A DNA stretch of 64,000 bases from assembly GCA_029027985.1 (NCBI GenBank), contig CP119076.1, positions 3,222,422-3,286,421 of the forward strand, read 5' to 3'. Made by a program: the position numbers and the translations under genes. The first letter of the stretch is position 1. Every line of letters starts with the position of its first letter. This stretch comes from Klebsiella aerogenes. Its GTDB lineage: Bacteria > Pseudomonadota > Gammaproteobacteria > Enterobacterales > Enterobacteriaceae. Shown here in pieces: positions 49,745-60,188 of this stretch. A model generated the notes under the pieces. The model was given only the letters and a program-made list of their open reading frames with translations, had not been told where the DNA came from and did no database searches.

Positions 49745-52024
49745 TTAATGCGCCGCTTCCGGCTTGTGTTTCTGCGCGCTATGGAAGCCGTAAGTCAGCA
49801 CGTTGTTGGCTTTATCCAACTCCACGGTAACCTGACCGCCGTCCACCAGCGAGCCAAACAGCAACTCATTTGCCAACGGTTTCTTCAGATTATCCTGAAT
49901 CACGCGCGCCATCGGACGTGCGCCCATTGCCCGGTCATAGCCCTTCTCAGCCAGCCAATCACGCGCTTCCTGACTCACTTCCAGCGACACGCCTTTCTGA
50001 TCCAGCTGAACCTGCAGCTCGACGATAAACTTATCAACCACCTGGTGGATCACCGCGGTAGACAGGTGATCGAACCAGATAATGTTGTCGAGACGGTTGC
50101 GGAACTCCGGCGTAAAGATCTTCTTGATCTCATCCATCGCGTCCGGACTGTTGTCCTGCTGGATAAGGCCAATCGATTTACGTTCAGTTTCCCGCACCCC
50201 GGCGTTGGTGGTCATCACCAGCACCACGTTACGGAAGTCCGCTTTACGACCGTTGTTATCGGTCAACGTACCGTTATCCATCACCTGCAGCAGCAGGTTG
50301 AAGACATCCGGGTGCGCTTTTTCGATCTCATCAAGCAACAGTACCGCGTGCGGATGTTTAATCACCGCATCGGTCAGCAGCCCGCCTTGATCGAAACCAA
50401 CATATCCCGGAGGGGCGCCAATCAGACGGCTGACGGTATGACGTTCCATATACTCGGACATATCAAAACGCAGCAGCTCAATCCCCAGCGCCTTCGCCAG
50501 CTGTACGGTCACTTCGGTTTTGCCTACCCCGGTCGGCCCGGCGAACAGGAAGGAACCAACAGGTTTATGGTCGTGACCAAGCCCGGCACGCGCCATCTTG
50601 ATGGCTTCAGTCAGTGCTTCAATCGCTTTATCCTGACCAAAGACCAGCATTTTCAGACGGTCGCCGAGGTTTTTCAGCGTATCGCGATCGCTCTGAGAAA
50701 CGCTCTTCTCAGGGATACGCGCGATGCGTGCCACCACGGATTCAATATCCGCCACATTGACCGTTTTCTTACGCTTGCTGGCTGGCATCAACCGCGCCCG
50801 CGCGCCCGCTTCGTCAATCACGTCGATTGCCTTATCCGGCAGATGACGATCGTTGATATATTTCACCGCCAGTTCGACCGCCGCACGCACCGCCTTAGCG
50901 GTATAACGCACATCGTGGTGCGCTTCGTACTTCGGCTTCAGGCCGTTGATAATCTGTACCGTCTCTTCCACGGAAGGTTCGGTGACGTCGATTTTCTGGA
51001 AACGGCGCGCCAGAGCACGATCTTTCTCGAAGATGTTGCTGAACTCCTGGTAGGTCGTGGAGCCGATGACCCGGATCTTGCCGCCGGAAAGCAGCGGTTT
51101 GATCAGGTTTGCGGCATCGACCTGGCCGCCGGAGGCCGCGCCTGCGCCGATGATCGTATGGATCTCGTCGATAAACAGAATACTGTTGGTATCCTGCTCA
51201 AGCTGTTTCAGCAGCGCTTTAAACCGTTTTTCGAAATCACCGCGATATTTGGTCCCCGCCAGCAGCGAGCCAATATCCAGCGAGTAAATGGTGCAGTCAG
51301 CCATCACTTCCGGCACATCGCCCTGCACGATACGCCAGGCAAGCCCTTCGGCAATCGCGGTTTTACCAACGCCGGACTCCCCCACCAGCAGCGGGTTGTT
51401 CTTACGGCGGCGGCACAGTACCTGAATCGCACGCTCCAGCTCTTTATCACGGCCGATCAGCGGATCGATACCGCCCACGCGCGCAAGCTGGTTAAGATTG
51501 GTGGTGAAGTTTTCCATACGATCCTCCCCGCCTGCTTGCTCCTCGTTACCCGGCTGGCTTGCGTTGTTCTCGGAAGGCTGGCTGGGCTCGTCTTTGCGCG
51601 TGCCGTGAGAGATGAAATTCACCACATCAAGGCGGCTGACTTCATGTTTACGCAACAGATAGGCGGCCTGCGACTCCTGCTCGCTGAAAATTGCGACCAG
51701 GACGTTAGCGCCGGTAACTTCGCTGCGACCGGAGGATTGGACGTGGAAAACCGCACGCTGCAGCACGCGCTGGAAGCTTAGCGTCGGCTGGGTGTCTCGC
51801 TCTTCTTCCGTAGCCGGAAGGACGGGAGTGGTCTGTTCGATGAAGGCTTCAAGTTCCTGACGTAAAGCGACCAGGTCCACGGAACAGGCTTCCAGCGCTT
51901 CGCGCGCCGAGGGGTTGCTGAGCAGAGCCAGCAACAAGTGCTCGACGGTCATAAACTCATGACGGTGCTCACGCGCTCTGGCGAAAGCCATGTTTAAACT
52001 GAGTTCCAGTTCTTGATTGAGCAT
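49745..52024 (-). CDS. clpA: ClpA, ATPase subunit of ClpAP protease
   Basis: A 759-residue AAA+ unfoldase that feeds ClpP. The N-domain (about 1-145) binds ClpS. D1 has Walker A GESGVGKT and D2 GPTGVGKT. The IGL-type ClpP loop is seen in SIGLIQQD. The frame starts 5 codons upstream, but [11 protein letters not shown] is conserved. Met170 in [12 protein letters not shown] corresponds to the internal start that gives the shorter ClpA65 in E. coli. It lies 30 nt after clpS on the same strand. Confidence 0.98.
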   Translation of the reverse strand: MLNQELELSLNMAFARAREHRHEFMTVEHLLLALLSNPSAREALEACSVDLVALRQELEAFIEQTTPVLPATEEERDTQPTLSFQRVLQRAVFHVQSSGRSEVTGANVLVAIFSEQESQAAYLLRKHEVSRLDVVNFISHGTRKDEPSQPSENNASQPGNEEQAGGEDRMENFTTNLNQLARVGGIDPLIGRDKELERAIQVLCRRRKNNPLLVGESGVGKTAIAEGLAWRIVQGDVPEVMADCTIYSLDIGSLLAGTKYRGDFEKRFKALLKQLEQDTNSILFIDEIHTIIGAGAASGGQVDAANLIKPLLSGGKIRVIGSTTYQEFSNIFEKDRALARRFQKIDVTEPSVEETVQIINGLKPKYEAHHDVRYTAKAVRAAVELAVKYINDRHLPDKAIDVIDEAGARARLMPASKRKKTVNVADIESVVARIARIPEKSVSQSDRDTLKNLGDRLKMLVFGQDKAIEALTEAIKMARAGLGHDHKPVGSFLFAGPTGVGKTEVTVQLAKALGIELLRFDMSEYMERHTVSRLIGAPPGYVGFDQGGLLTDAVIKHPHAVLLLDEIEKAHPDVFNLLLQVMDNGTLTDNNGRKADFRNVVLVMTTNAGVRETERKSIGLIQQDNSPDAMDEIKKIFTPEFRNRLDNIIWFDHLSTAVIHQVVDKFIVELQVQLDQKGVSLEVSQEARDWLAEKGYDRAMGARPMARVIQDNLKKPLANELLFGSLVDGGQVTVELDKANNVLTYGFHSAQKHKPEAAH

Positions 52025-52054
52025 AGGCACCTCCCCCAATTTTCATGCCTGTAA

Positions 52055-52372
52055 TCAGGCTTTCTCTAGCGTACACAGCAATGGATGCTCGTTCTCCTTC
52101 GCGTACTGGTTCACCATAGCGACTTTGGTTTCCGCGACTTCGGCGGTGAAAACACCGCAAATCGCTTTACCTTGATAGTGAACCGTCAGCATCAGTTGCG
52201 TTGCACGTTCTACATCATAAGAAAAGAATTTTTGTAACACGTCAATAACAAACTCCATTGGAGTGTAGTCATCATTGACTAATATCACTTTATACATAGA
52301 TGGTGGTTTAAGCGCATCACGAACTTCATCTTCTACCAGTTGATCGAAGTCCAGCCAATCTCTCTTACTCAT
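52055..52372 (-). CDS. clpS: ClpS, N-end-rule adaptor
   Basis: A 105-residue adaptor that delivers proteins with N-terminal Leu, Phe, Trp or Tyr to ClpAP. The binding pocket block [19 protein letters not shown] is intact, with the D35/D36-type acidic pair. A TTG two codons upstream is an alternative start, but the ATG at 52372 is better. It lies 30 nt before clpA on the same transcript. Divergent from cspD. Confidence 0.97.
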   Translation of the reverse strand: MSKRDWLDFDQLVEDEVRDALKPPSMYKVILVNDDYTPMEFVIDVLQKFFSYDVERATQLMLTVHYQGKAICGVFTAEVAETKVAMVNQYAKENEHPLLCTLEKA

Positions 52373-52697
52373 CGTCAATGTTCATCATCGGTTGCTGTTG
52401 CCAACAGGCGGCGGCCTGTCGATGACCAGAGGTTATGTACGTTGCCAATCTACAATAGATCATAGATAACTATCATCTATTGCTTCCATCCGCGACGCCT
52501 GTCACATTCCCCAGCAATAGCGTTAACTGCTTCAAATTTTGACGCATTTTTCACCGTTCCACCTCGTCAATTGCTTGACGCATTTCCGTATTTCTCTAAA
52601 TTGTACTGGCGAGAGTTGGCGAGCAATTGAACAACTCGTGACTCCCCTACCGGTTCATTCCATCTTACTTATAAAGATTTACGAAGGATGTCGAAGT
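52373..52697. promoter_or_regulatory. clpS/cspD divergent control region with a 30-bp palindrome
   Basis: 325 nt without a gene. At 52453-52482 the 30-bp element CAATAGATCATAG...CTATCATCTATTG is an imperfect palindrome with 13 of 15 base pairs matched. It is 60% or more A/T. The position between divergent promoters suggests an operator, but the protein is unknown. It does not match the published MqsA motif (AACCT-AGGTT) that controls cspD in E. coli. Confidence 0.5.
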
Positions 52698-52919
52698 ATG
52701 GAAATGGGTACTGTTAAGTGGTTCAACAATGCCAAAGGGTTCGGTTTCATTTGCCCTGAGGGCGGCGGCGAAGACATTTTCGCCCATTACTCCACCATCC
52801 AGATGGATGGTTACAGAACGCTAAAAGCCGGGCAAGCCGTTCGGTTTGATGTTCACCTGGGGCCAAAAGGCAATCACGCCAGCGTGATTGTTCCTGTGGA
52901 AGCAGAAGCGGCTGCATAA
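52698..52919 (+). CDS. cspD: CspD, stationary-phase cold-shock-like protein
   Basis: A 73-residue cold-shock-domain protein with KGFGFICP and EDIFAHYS as the RNP-1/RNP-2 motifs. In E. coli it is a dimeric, single-strand-binding inhibitor of replication induced in stationary phase, not by cold. The frame runs 53 codons upstream, but MEMGTVKWFNNAKGFG is the conserved start, and AAGGATG lies 9 nt before it. Its terminator is shared with the convergent macB. Confidence 0.97.
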   Translation: MEMGTVKWFNNAKGFGFICPEGGGEDIFAHYSTIQMDGYRTLKAGQAVRFDVHLGPKGNHASVIVPVEAEAAA

Positions 52920-52951
52920 CTCTTTTGCTTCATTGTGTACATCCTGCTAAT

Positions 52952-52984
52952 AAAATGCCAGTCCTTCTGACTGGCATTTTTATA
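52952..52984. terminator. Bidirectional terminator of cspD (and macB)
   Basis: A 12-bp perfect stem AAAATGCCAGTC/GACTGGCATTTT with loop CTTCT. The T-run closes the stem on one side and A-run on the other. It is 33 nt past the cspD stop. Confidence 0.85.
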
Positions 52985-53042
52985 CCCGCCATACTTCAAG
53001 TTGCCTGCGCGTTGGCAATAACTCGAATTATTTAGGGCATAT
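52982..53042. repeat. Very short ERIC-like element
   Basis: Begins ATACCCGCCATACTTCAAGT and ends CTCGAATTATTTAGGGCATAT, the ends of ERIC elements, with only about 20 nt between. At ~61 bp it has lost about half of the standard length. It lies directly after the cspD terminator and just beyond the macB stop codon. Confidence 0.8.
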
Positions 53043-53046
53043 ACCC

Positions 53047-54993
53047 CTACTCGCGGGCCAGCGCATCCACCGGATCTAATCGCGCGGCGTTACGCGCCGG
53101 CAGCCAGCCGAACAGCACCCCGGTTAGCGTCGAACACAAAAACGCGGTAAGCAGCGCCAACGGTGAAAAGCCAATCTCCCAGCCGGGCAAAAATAACTGC
53201 AAAATAAACGCAATCATCAGCGACAAGCTCACGCCAAGCGCGCCGCCCACCAGGCAAACCAACACCGCCTCGATAAGAAACTGCTGCAGTACGTCGCTGG
53301 CTCGCGCGCCAACCGCCATGCGGATGCCGATTTCGCGGGTCCGTTCAGTCACCGACACCAGCATGATATTCATCACCCCAATCCCGCCGACCACCAGGGC
53401 GATCACCGCCACCAGCGTCAGGAACAGCTGTAAGGTATGTGTGGTCTTTTCCGCTGTTTTCAAGATGCTGTCCATATTCCAGGTAAAAACATCTTTTTTG
53501 CCATGGCGCAGTTCCAGTAAGCGCACCAGTTGCTGCTCGGCGGTGGCGCTGTCATAACCTTCCTGCACGCGGACGGTGATTGAATTGAGCCAGGATTGCC
53601 CCATGACTCGCCCGGCCATGGTGGAATAAGGCAGCCAAACGCGAAGGATTTTACTGCTGCCAAACATCGACTGCTTTTCATCGGCCACGCCGATGATGGT
53701 CGCCGGCATATTCCCAACCAGGATCACCTCGCCGACCACTTTCGCCTTGTGCGGGAACAGCTGACGACGGGTATTGCTGTCCAATACCACCACCTGCGCC
53801 CGACTATTGAGCTGCAGTTCATTGAAGGTACTCCCCTCGCTGAACGTCATGCCGTAGACGTTGAAGTACTGTGCGCCAACGCCTTCGGCACTGGCTGCCA
53901 CGTCGATATTATTGGCGCGTAGGCGCAGGCTTTTTGAGACCGCTGGCGTCGCTGAGCGTACCCAGGGCTGTTTTTGAATCGCCAGCAAATCGTCATATTT
54001 CAACGCTTGCTGGTAACGCGGATCGTCGTCGCCGAAATCCTTACCCGGGTAGACATCGATGGTATTGGTGCCGATGGCGCGGATATCGGCCAGCACTAAC
54101 TGTTTCGCCGCATCGCCAACCACCACGATAGAGACGACCGAGGCAATGCCGATAATAATGCCGAGCATGGTCAGCAAAGTGCGCATCTTGTTCGCCGCCA
54201 TTGCCCGCCAGGCCATGACCAGCGCCTCGCGAAAACCGCTGCTGAATTGCCGCCAGACGGAAGGCTCCGCACTGGCTTCCGGGCGCAAAACCCCGCCGTT
54301 CGTCGGCGAAGGTGAAGGCGGGTTACGCACGATTTCGCCGTCGCGAAGTTCAATAATCCTTTCCGCCTGCGCCGCCACCTGTGGGTCATGGGTGACAATA
54401 ATCACCGTATGCCCCTGTGCCTTGAGCTGATGCAGAATCGCCATCACCTCTTCGCCGGAGTGGCTATCCAGCGCCCCGGTCGGCTCATCGGCGAGGATCA
54501 CCTCGCCGCCGTTCATCAGGGCGCGGGCGATACTCACACGCTGCTGCTGGCCGCCGGAAAGCTGAGAAGGGAAGTATTCCGCCCGTTCCTCCAGCCCCAG
54601 CCGGGAGAGTAAATCACGTGCTCGCGCCAGGCGTAGCCGACGCTCTTTACCGGCGTAGATAGCCGGAACCTCGACGTTTTGCGCCGCGGTCAGATGCGAC
54701 AACAGGTGATAGCGCTGGAAGATAAAGCCAAAGTGCTCACGGCGCAGCCTGGCCAATGCGTCGCCGCTCAGCTGCGCCACATTAGTCCCGGCAACCTGAT
54801 AAGTGCCGCTGGTCGGCTTATCAAGGCAGCCCAGGAGATTCATCAGCGTCGATTTGCCGGAACCGGAAGCCCCAACGATCGCCACCATCTCCCCGGCGGC
54901 GATGCTGAGGGTGATCCCCTTCAGCACTTCAACGTCACCGTCGCCGGAGGGATAACTGCGGCGAATATCACGCAGTTCGAGCAGCGCCGTCAT
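53047..54993 (-). CDS. macB: MacB, macrolide-export ABC transporter
   Basis: A 648-residue protein with an N-terminal nucleotide-binding domain (Walker [10 protein letters not shown], signature [27 protein letters not shown]), one helix, a large periplasmic domain (about 300-520) and three C-terminal helices. With MacA and TolC it forms a tripartite pump that exports macrolides, enterotoxin and protoporphyrin. Length matches E. coli. The start overlaps the macA stop by 4 nt. Confidence 0.97.
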   Translation of the reverse strand: MTALLELRDIRRSYPSGDGDVEVLKGITLSIAAGEMVAIVGASGSGKSTLMNLLGCLDKPTSGTYQVAGTNVAQLSGDALARLRREHFGFIFQRYHLLSHLTAAQNVEVPAIYAGKERRLRLARARDLLSRLGLEERAEYFPSQLSGGQQQRVSIARALMNGGEVILADEPTGALDSHSGEEVMAILHQLKAQGHTVIIVTHDPQVAAQAERIIELRDGEIVRNPPSPSPTNGGVLRPEASAEPSVWRQFSSGFREALVMAWRAMAANKMRTLLTMLGIIIGIASVVSIVVVGDAAKQLVLADIRAIGTNTIDVYPGKDFGDDDPRYQQALKYDDLLAIQKQPWVRSATPAVSKSLRLRANNIDVAASAEGVGAQYFNVYGMTFSEGSTFNELQLNSRAQVVVLDSNTRRQLFPHKAKVVGEVILVGNMPATIIGVADEKQSMFGSSKILRVWLPYSTMAGRVMGQSWLNSITVRVQEGYDSATAEQQLVRLLELRHGKKDVFTWNMDSILKTAEKTTHTLQLFLTLVAVIALVVGGIGVMNIMLVSVTERTREIGIRMAVGARASDVLQQFLIEAVLVCLVGGALGVSLSLMIAFILQLFLPGWEIGFSPLALLTAFLCSTLTGVLFGWLPARNAARLDPVDALARE

Positions 54994-56105
54994 TTTGCGG
55001 CTCCGGGCGCGCTTTCGCTTAGAATAACCTCGTCCCCCTCTTCCAGCCCTTTCGCCACCGCCACATCGGTATCGTTGCGCGCGCCAATTACTATTTCCCG
55101 TTCTTTCACCGCACCGGTACGCAGTAACCGCACGTGGTAGCGATTGTCGCCAATCGCATCGCCCAGCGCGCTAAGCGGAATGGTAATGACGTTCTTCACT
55201 TCCGCCAGTTGGATATGTACCTGCGCGGTCATCTCCAGGCGTAGGATCCCCTGCGGGTTAGGCACCTCAAAACGCGCATAATAAAATATGGCGTCGTTGA
55301 CCTTTTCCGGCGTCGGCAAAATATCCTTCAGCGTACCTTCATAACGCGTCAGCGGATCGCCGAGCACCGTAAACCACGCCTTTTGTCCTGGCTTAAGGTG
55401 GATCACATCCGCTTCCGAGACCTGCGCTTTTACCAGCATGGTGCTGAGATCCGCCAGCGTCAGGATGTTCGGCGCCTGCTGAGCGGCAATGACCGTCTGC
55501 CCCTGCAGGGTAGTGATTTGCGTGACTTCGCCGGACATCGGCGCCAGGATGCGCGTATAGTCGAGGTTGGTCTTCGCCGTGTCGAGGGTCGCCTGATTGC
55601 GTTTGATTTGCGCCTCGATGGTGCCAATTTGCGCTTCTTTCACCGCCACATCGGTGGCGGCGGTATCCAGATCCTGGCGCGATACCAGTTGACGCTGCGC
55701 CAGCTGCTGCTGACGCGCCAATGTCACCTGCGACAGTTTACGTTCGGCCTGCGCCTGTTTCAGCTGCGCCCGCAGCTCCATTAACGTCGCTTCCACTTCT
55801 TTAATCTGGTTTTCCGCCTGTTCCGGGTCGATAACCCCCAACAGCTGATCTTTCTGCACCTTATCGCCAATATTGACGCGCAGCGTTTTTAACTGGCCGC
55901 TGACCTGCGCGCCAACGTCAACTTTACGCAGCGCATCCAGTTTCCCCGTGGCCAGCACGCTTTGCTGCAGGTCGCTTTTGCGTACCACCAGCGTCTGATA
56001 CTGCGGCAGCGGCGCATTAAGCGCGCGCCATCCCCAGATCGCCGCGATCGCCACCAGCAGCGCCAATAGCCACCAGACTTTCCTGCGTTTTCCATTAAAT
56101 GTCAT
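54990..56105 (-). CDS. macA: MacA, periplasmic adaptor of the MacAB-TolC pump
   Basis: A 371-residue membrane-fusion protein. One N-terminal helix (about residues 11-28) anchors it. A split lipoyl domain flanks a coiled-coil hairpin (about 90-170, Q/E/A-rich), followed by beta-barrel and membrane-proximal domains. It stimulates MacB ATPase and docks to TolC. It begins [12 protein letters not shown] and overlaps macB by 4 nt. It lies 185 nt after ybjD, in line with it. Confidence 0.97.
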   Translation of the reverse strand: MTFNGKRRKVWWLLALLVAIAAIWGWRALNAPLPQYQTLVVRKSDLQQSVLATGKLDALRKVDVGAQVSGQLKTLRVNIGDKVQKDQLLGVIDPEQAENQIKEVEATLMELRAQLKQAQAERKLSQVTLARQQQLAQRQLVSRQDLDTAATDVAVKEAQIGTIEAQIKRNQATLDTAKTNLDYTRILAPMSGEVTQITTLQGQTVIAAQQAPNILTLADLSTMLVKAQVSEADVIHLKPGQKAWFTVLGDPLTRYEGTLKDILPTPEKVNDAIFYYARFEVPNPQGILRLEMTAQVHIQLAEVKNVITIPLSALGDAIGDNRYHVRLLRTGAVKEREIVIGARNDTDVAVAKGLEEGDEVILSESAPGAAK

Positions 56106-56290
56106 ACAAAATTCCTGATGTTTTCCCCGCAGCTCGGACGATGATTCTAACGGAACAGGCGGCGAACAGAACCCAGAATTTTAGCAATGCTTCATGTTTG
56201 TTGAAGAAGAATGGCAAGGAGACCATACGAGGGGGAACGGTGCGACTGACGCTACCAACAGTCGCCCATTGAAATGCAAGGTGTTCGTAG
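56106..56290 (-). promoter_or_regulatory. ybjD-macA gap
   Basis: 185 nt with no gene, presumably the macAB promoter. GCGACTG/CAGTCGC (56242-56248 and 56259-56265) forms a 7-bp stem 26 nt past the ybjD stop. It has no U-run, so termination there is uncertain. No confident PhoP box was recognised. Confidence 0.4.
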
Positions 56291-57949
56291 CTAATCGGCG
56301 CGCCCACGCGCCAGCCACAGCACGCGGGAAAACATTTTCTTCAGCAGCGTGGGGACGGCCTCGATTCCTCGCCGCCCGGCCTCCATCGCCACCTCTATCG
56401 CCAGGTCGGGTTTAGATGAGCGGTGAATCGCTTTGGTAATCACCCGACGCATGTTCATCGGAATATTATCCGGGATCTGCGCGACCCGATGGTAAACATC
56501 GTCAAACCCCTGGCGATACATGAAGTGTTCCATGTCCATCGCCGGCAGCGTGGTTAAATGCACGCGCTCAAGCTCCTGATCGTTATTCAGCAACCCACGC
56601 ACGGTGGCGGCGTATTTTTTCCCGGCTTCATCGCCGTCTACCAGCACATGCCATTCAATCCCCATCCGGCGGGCAAACCTAATCAGCGGCTTGAGTCCGG
56701 ATTGAGCAAATTCGATCACCTTCACCCCCTCGGCGTCAAAATGGTGCCCGCACTGGCGCGCCAGTTCGTTAATCACCCAGGTTTCGGTTTCACCTTCCAC
56801 CAGTAGCCAACAACGGGCAAACAGCGATGACGCGCGGTTGAAGCGAATATGAAAAGCGATGCGGCGACTATCTTCCGCATTCATGCCGCCGGGGCCGAGC
56901 CGCCACGCCGAGACGCGTGACGATTCACGCACCAGCCGACACACCTGCTCAACCGGCGTCAGCGACAGCAGCTCGCCGGAATTGGTGGTGGTGACTCGCT
57001 GCAGCGGCAGTAAATTAAGTAAATGCCAGGCAACGGAAAGCATGATCGGATGCAGACGAGTTTCCGGGTCTTCAATCAGCAGCAGCGGCCGCGCATCGCG
57101 ATCGAGCCGGATCGTGCCTTTTGCCTGCAGCAAAGTGGAAAATAGCCCAAGCAGGATCACCCGGTGGCTGCGGCCGCCCGGTTTATCGATCATCCGGTTG
57201 ATAATATCGAGGTAACGCCAGCTACGCTGTTCGTCATGTGAGCGTCGGCGCATCAGGCGATTACGGCTTTGCGCGCTGCTTTGCTCGGCAAAATAATGCT
57301 CAAGCAGTTGCACCATCGCCGAGAGCCCTTCACGGATTTGCCCGTCGGTCAGGTTTTGCGGATGGTTAACCAGCTCGCGGGAGAGAAAATCCAGCTGCCG
57401 GGCGGTGATCTCAATTTGCGGCGAATGCGGCACGGTGTCATTGTGGATTCGACGCATAAAACGGGCGTCGCGCAAACGCAACACCGGCATTAAGCGCACC
57501 AGATGACGCGCCAGTTCGTCGATATCATCAATATCCAGCGCCTCTCCTTCGCTGTTAATAAAGCTGCGTAAGGTCATCACACTACCGTCGTCGGCCAGCT
57601 CACCCTCAAGACGATAGAAAATACGCTGGTAGTCGTCTTCACACGGCACCCAGCAGTCGCTGAGCGGACGGAAGCGCCGTACCCGATGGCGACCGGGCTC
57701 ATTCTCGCGAAAGGTTAAAATGATATGCAGATGGTGTTCGCGCCCCTGAACATCGCCGGGGGGAAACCAGAAGTCATCGCGGACGAAATGGTACAGATCA
57801 AATTCTGGCGATAAAAGCAGCGTCAGGGCATCCAGCAAGCTGGATTTGCCCCAGGCGTTTTCACCGATCAGGACATTATTTTGCTCCAGCATCAACGATA
57901 AACGATTGATACCGCGAAATCCGACGATCTCTACACGCTCAAGCTGCAT
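56291..57949 (-). CDS. ybjD: YbjD, OLD-family ATP-dependent nuclease-like protein
   Basis: A 552-residue protein with an SMC-like ATPase head and a Toprim domain. Walker A is GENAWGKS (29-36) and Walker B LLLIEDPETRLHP (289-301). Toprim motifs LLVEGETE (382-389) and VDGDEAGKK (437-445, Asp438 and Asp440) are complete, so nuclease activity is plausible. OLD proteins include phage P2 Old and the Gabija GajA nuclease, but no helicase partner is adjacent and YbjD has no assigned role. It is conserved at this position in E. coli, so core rather than acquired. Confidence 0.9.
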   Translation of the reverse strand: MQLERVEIVGFRGINRLSLMLEQNNVLIGENAWGKSSLLDALTLLLSPEFDLYHFVRDDFWFPPGDVQGREHHLHIILTFRENEPGRHRVRRFRPLSDCWVPCEDDYQRIFYRLEGELADDGSVMTLRSFINSEGEALDIDDIDELARHLVRLMPVLRLRDARFMRRIHNDTVPHSPQIEITARQLDFLSRELVNHPQNLTDGQIREGLSAMVQLLEHYFAEQSSAQSRNRLMRRRSHDEQRSWRYLDIINRMIDKPGGRSHRVILLGLFSTLLQAKGTIRLDRDARPLLLIEDPETRLHPIMLSVAWHLLNLLPLQRVTTTNSGELLSLTPVEQVCRLVRESSRVSAWRLGPGGMNAEDSRRIAFHIRFNRASSLFARCWLLVEGETETWVINELARQCGHHFDAEGVKVIEFAQSGLKPLIRFARRMGIEWHVLVDGDEAGKKYAATVRGLLNNDQELERVHLTTLPAMDMEHFMYRQGFDDVYHRVAQIPDNIPMNMRRVITKAIHRSSKPDLAIEVAMEAGRRGIEAVPTLLKKMFSRVLWLARGRAD

Positions 57950-58345
57950 ATCCCCTCCGCCTGGTGCAACATTCTCCTTCAGTAATCAGCAGTATAGCGA
58001 GAGAGGGGCAACATGGCATCCTTTGCGCACGGAGTGAACAATGACGTGCTGATACTTCAGGCTTTGCAAGGTTACGGCTCTTGATTTCATACAATTAATA
58101 AAATAATCCATCGACCTGAGTAGTTTATTTTTCACCGTTGTGTTCTACACTTGCATAATTCATGCATGGTGAAAGGAAAATCATCTCATTGCCCTGAGTA
58201 AAATTACATCAATTTATTTAGCTTGTACGAGGGTGGCGTTCGTCCCTGAAATAGCGACGCTTTATTTTTATCGTCATCCTTTGCGTCGATAAATAAAGAC
58301 CGGCACGTAATGACGTGTTCGTTTACATTATTATTTGAGGTGGTT
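57950..58345 (+). promoter_or_regulatory. ybjD/aqpZ divergent region
   Basis: 396 nt, AT-rich, without a gene. It must hold the ybjD and aqpZ promoters. TTGCATAATTCATGCAT at 58151-58167 is a near-palindrome, not matched with confidence to a known regulator. Short frames here lack ribosome sites. GAGGTGGTT lies close before the aqpZ ATG. Confidence 0.45.
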
Positions 58346-59041
58346 ATGTTCAGAAAATTAGCAGCAGAGTGCTTTGGCACATTCTGGCTCGTATTCGGCG
58401 GCTGCGGTAGCGCAGTGCTGGCCGCGGCTTTCCCGGAACTGGGAATTGGTTTCGCCGGCGTGGCATTAGCCTTCGGCTTAACCGTATTAACTATGGCCTT
58501 CGCCGTGGGTCATATTTCCGGTGGTCACTTTAACCCGGCAGTGACTTTAGGTCTGTGGGCGGGCGGCCGTTTCCCGGCTAAAGACGTCATTGGTTATATT
58601 ATCGCCCAGGTTGTCGGCGGTATTATCGCTGCTGCGGTATTGTACGTGGTCGCCAGCGGTAAAGCAGGTTTCGACGCGGCGGCAAGCGGCTTCGCTTCTA
58701 ACGGTTTCGGCGAACACTCCCCGGGCGGCTACTCCATGCTGTCGGCTATCGTTATCGAAATCGTGCTGACCTGCGGCTTCCTGCTGGTTATCCACGGCGC
58801 GACCGATAAAAACGCCCCGGCTGGCTTTGCGCCGATCGCTATCGGTCTGGCGCTGACCCTGATCCACCTGATCAGCATTCCGGTCACCAACACCTCCGTT
58901 AACCCGGCGCGTAGCACCGCAGTTGCTATCTTCCAGGGAGGCTGGGCGCTGCAGCAGCTGTGGCTGTTCTGGGTGATGCCGATCATTGGCGGTATCCTCG
59001 GCGGCGTGCTATATCGCACCCTGCTGGAAAAACGCGACTAA
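58346..59041 (+). CDS. aqpZ: AqpZ, aquaporin
   Basis: A 231-residue water channel with six helices and two half-helices. The pore motifs are HFNPAVT (Asn63-Ala65) and SVNPARS. Arg after the second NPA is present and the selectivity filter matches water-specific aquaporins. The frame opens 12 codons upstream, but [16 protein letters not shown] is the conserved start, after GAGGTGG. Monocistronic with a terminator 10 nt downstream. Confidence 0.98.
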   Translation: MFRKLAAECFGTFWLVFGGCGSAVLAAAFPELGIGFAGVALAFGLTVLTMAFAVGHISGGHFNPAVTLGLWAGGRFPAKDVIGYIIAQVVGGIIAAAVLYVVASGKAGFDAAASGFASNGFGEHSPGGYSMLSAIVIEIVLTCGFLLVIHGATDKNAPAGFAPIAIGLALTLIHLISIPVTNTSVNPARSTAVAIFQGGWALQQLWLFWVMPIIGGILGGVLYRTLLEKRD

Positions 59042-59051
59042 TAGCGCAACA

Positions 59052-59082
59052 GAAGCCCGGCGACGCCGGGCTTTTTCTTTTT
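59052..59082 (+). terminator. Rho-independent terminator of aqpZ
   Basis: Arms AGCCCGGC and GCCGGGCT around GAC, followed by TTTTCTTTTT. Confidence 0.9.
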
Positions 59083-59159
59083 GGCGACAGCTTTACTCGG
59101 CCCGACGAATTGGGTAGTGTCATTGGCGCTATTCTTAATTTGCAAGGACCTTGCCGTTC

Positions 59160-60059
59160 ATGTTTTCGGGATTATTAATCATTCTGCTGCCGTTGATTGT
59201 CGGCTATCTGATTCCTCTGCGTCATCCTTCCGCACTTAAACTGATTACCCGGCTGCTTAGCTGGATTGTTTATGTGATCCTCTTTTTCATGGGGATTAGC
59301 CTCGCCTTCCTCGATAACCTCAGCAGCAATCTGTTATCGATATTGCATTACTCTGTGGTGAGCATTGTGGTGATTATCCTGTGCAATATTGCGGCATTAC
59401 TTTGGCTGGACAAAAAAATGCCATGGCGCGTCAAACATCGGCCGGAAAAATTACCTTCACGTCTGGCCATGGCCCTGGAGTCTTTGCAGCTACTTGGCGT
59501 TGTGCTAATTGGTTTCCTGCTGGGTTTAAGCGGCCTCTCCTTTTTGCAGCACGCGACTGAAGCCAGCGAATATACTTTAATCTTCCTGTTGTTCCTTATT
59601 GGTATTCAGTTGCGCAATAATGGAATGACATTACGGCAGATCGTACTGAATCGCCGCGGAATGATTGTCGCGGTAGTCGTTGCCGCCAGCTCATTATTCG
59701 GCGGGGTGATTAATGCCCTTATTCTCGGCCTGCCAATTAAAACCGGCCTGGCGATGGCTTCCGGGTTTGGCTGGTACTCCCTTTCCGGGATCCTGATGAC
59801 CGAATCTTATGGCCCGGTGATTGGCAGCGCGACGTTCTTTAACGATCTCGCCCGAGAGCTACTGGCCATCATGCTCATCCCCGGCATGGTATTGCGTAGC
59901 CGCTCTACCGCTCTTGGGCTGTGCGGCGCCACCTCCATGGATTTTACCCTACCGGTGCTACAACGTTCCGGCGGCGTAGAAATCGTTCCGGCGGCTATCG
60001 TACACGGTTTTATTCTGAGCCTGCTGGTGCCGGTTCTGATGGCGTTCTTCTCCGCCTGA
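59160..60059 (+). CDS. lysO: LysO (YbjE), lysine exporter
   Basis: A 299-residue membrane protein with about eight helices, first and last both hydrophobic. In E. coli it exports L-lysine and the toxic analogue thialysine, with two acidic residues in the middle of the membrane required. The conserved block GFGWYSLSGILMTESYGPVIGS is present. A TTG 9 nt upstream lies too close to AAGGA, so ATG at 59160 is used. Followed by an inverted repeat and hcp. Confidence 0.95.
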   Translation: MFSGLLIILLPLIVGYLIPLRHPSALKLITRLLSWIVYVILFFMGISLAFLDNLSSNLLSILHYSVVSIVVIILCNIAALLWLDKKMPWRVKHRPEKLPSRLAMALESLQLLGVVLIGFLLGLSGLSFLQHATEASEYTLIFLLFLIGIQLRNNGMTLRQIVLNRRGMIVAVVVAASSLFGGVINALILGLPIKTGLAMASGFGWYSLSGILMTESYGPVIGSATFFNDLARELLAIMLIPGMVLRSRSTALGLCGATSMDFTLPVLQRSGGVEIVPAAIVHGFILSLLVPVLMAFFSA

Positions 60060-60067
60060 TCACCCTG

Positions 60068-60089
60068 TGGCGGTAGACCTCTACCGCCA
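60068..60089. repeat. Perfect 10-bp inverted repeat after lysO
   Basis: TGGCGGTAGA and TCTACCGCCA separated by CC, 8 nt past the lysO stop. No U-run follows on either strand, so it is not a classical intrinsic terminator. It may end the message weakly or protect its 3' end. Confidence 0.5.
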
Positions 60090-60092
60090 AAA

Positions 60093-60106
60093 TTGCGCTA
60101 AATCAA
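60093..60106 (+). promoter_or_regulatory. FNR-like site before hcp
   Basis: TTGCGCTAAATCAA matches TTGATnnnnATCAA at 8 of 10 positions. It is centred about 104 nt before the hcp ATG. E. coli hcp is FNR-dependent, with an FNR site well upstream of the promoter, consistent with this position. Confidence 0.55.
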
Positions 60107-60165
60107 TCTCCCTTCAAGTTGTATTAGAAATCCCTTTTCTCCATGTAAGCACAAGCATAACCTTA

Positions 60166-60188
60166 AACATGTATCTTAAATATAACTT
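60166..60188 (-). promoter_or_regulatory. NsrR-like site before hcp
   Basis: On the minus strand the 23 nt run AAGTTATATTT...TACATGTT and fit the NsrR consensus AAGATGYATTT-A-AAATRCATCTT at about 19 of 23 positions. It ends 14 nt before the hcp ATG, so it overlaps the likely transcription start. NsrR represses hcp-hcr until NO appears. Confidence 0.65.

Noticed and set aside
49748-51781. A 677-codon open frame on the plus strand opposite clpA
   Set aside because: It is a shadow of clpA caused by codon use. Its composition is rich in His, Arg and Phe, typical of antisense translation.
56291-57949. A Gabija-type defence system
   Set aside because: The OLD-like nuclease stands alone. No UvrD-like GajB helicase is next to it, and flanking genes are core.
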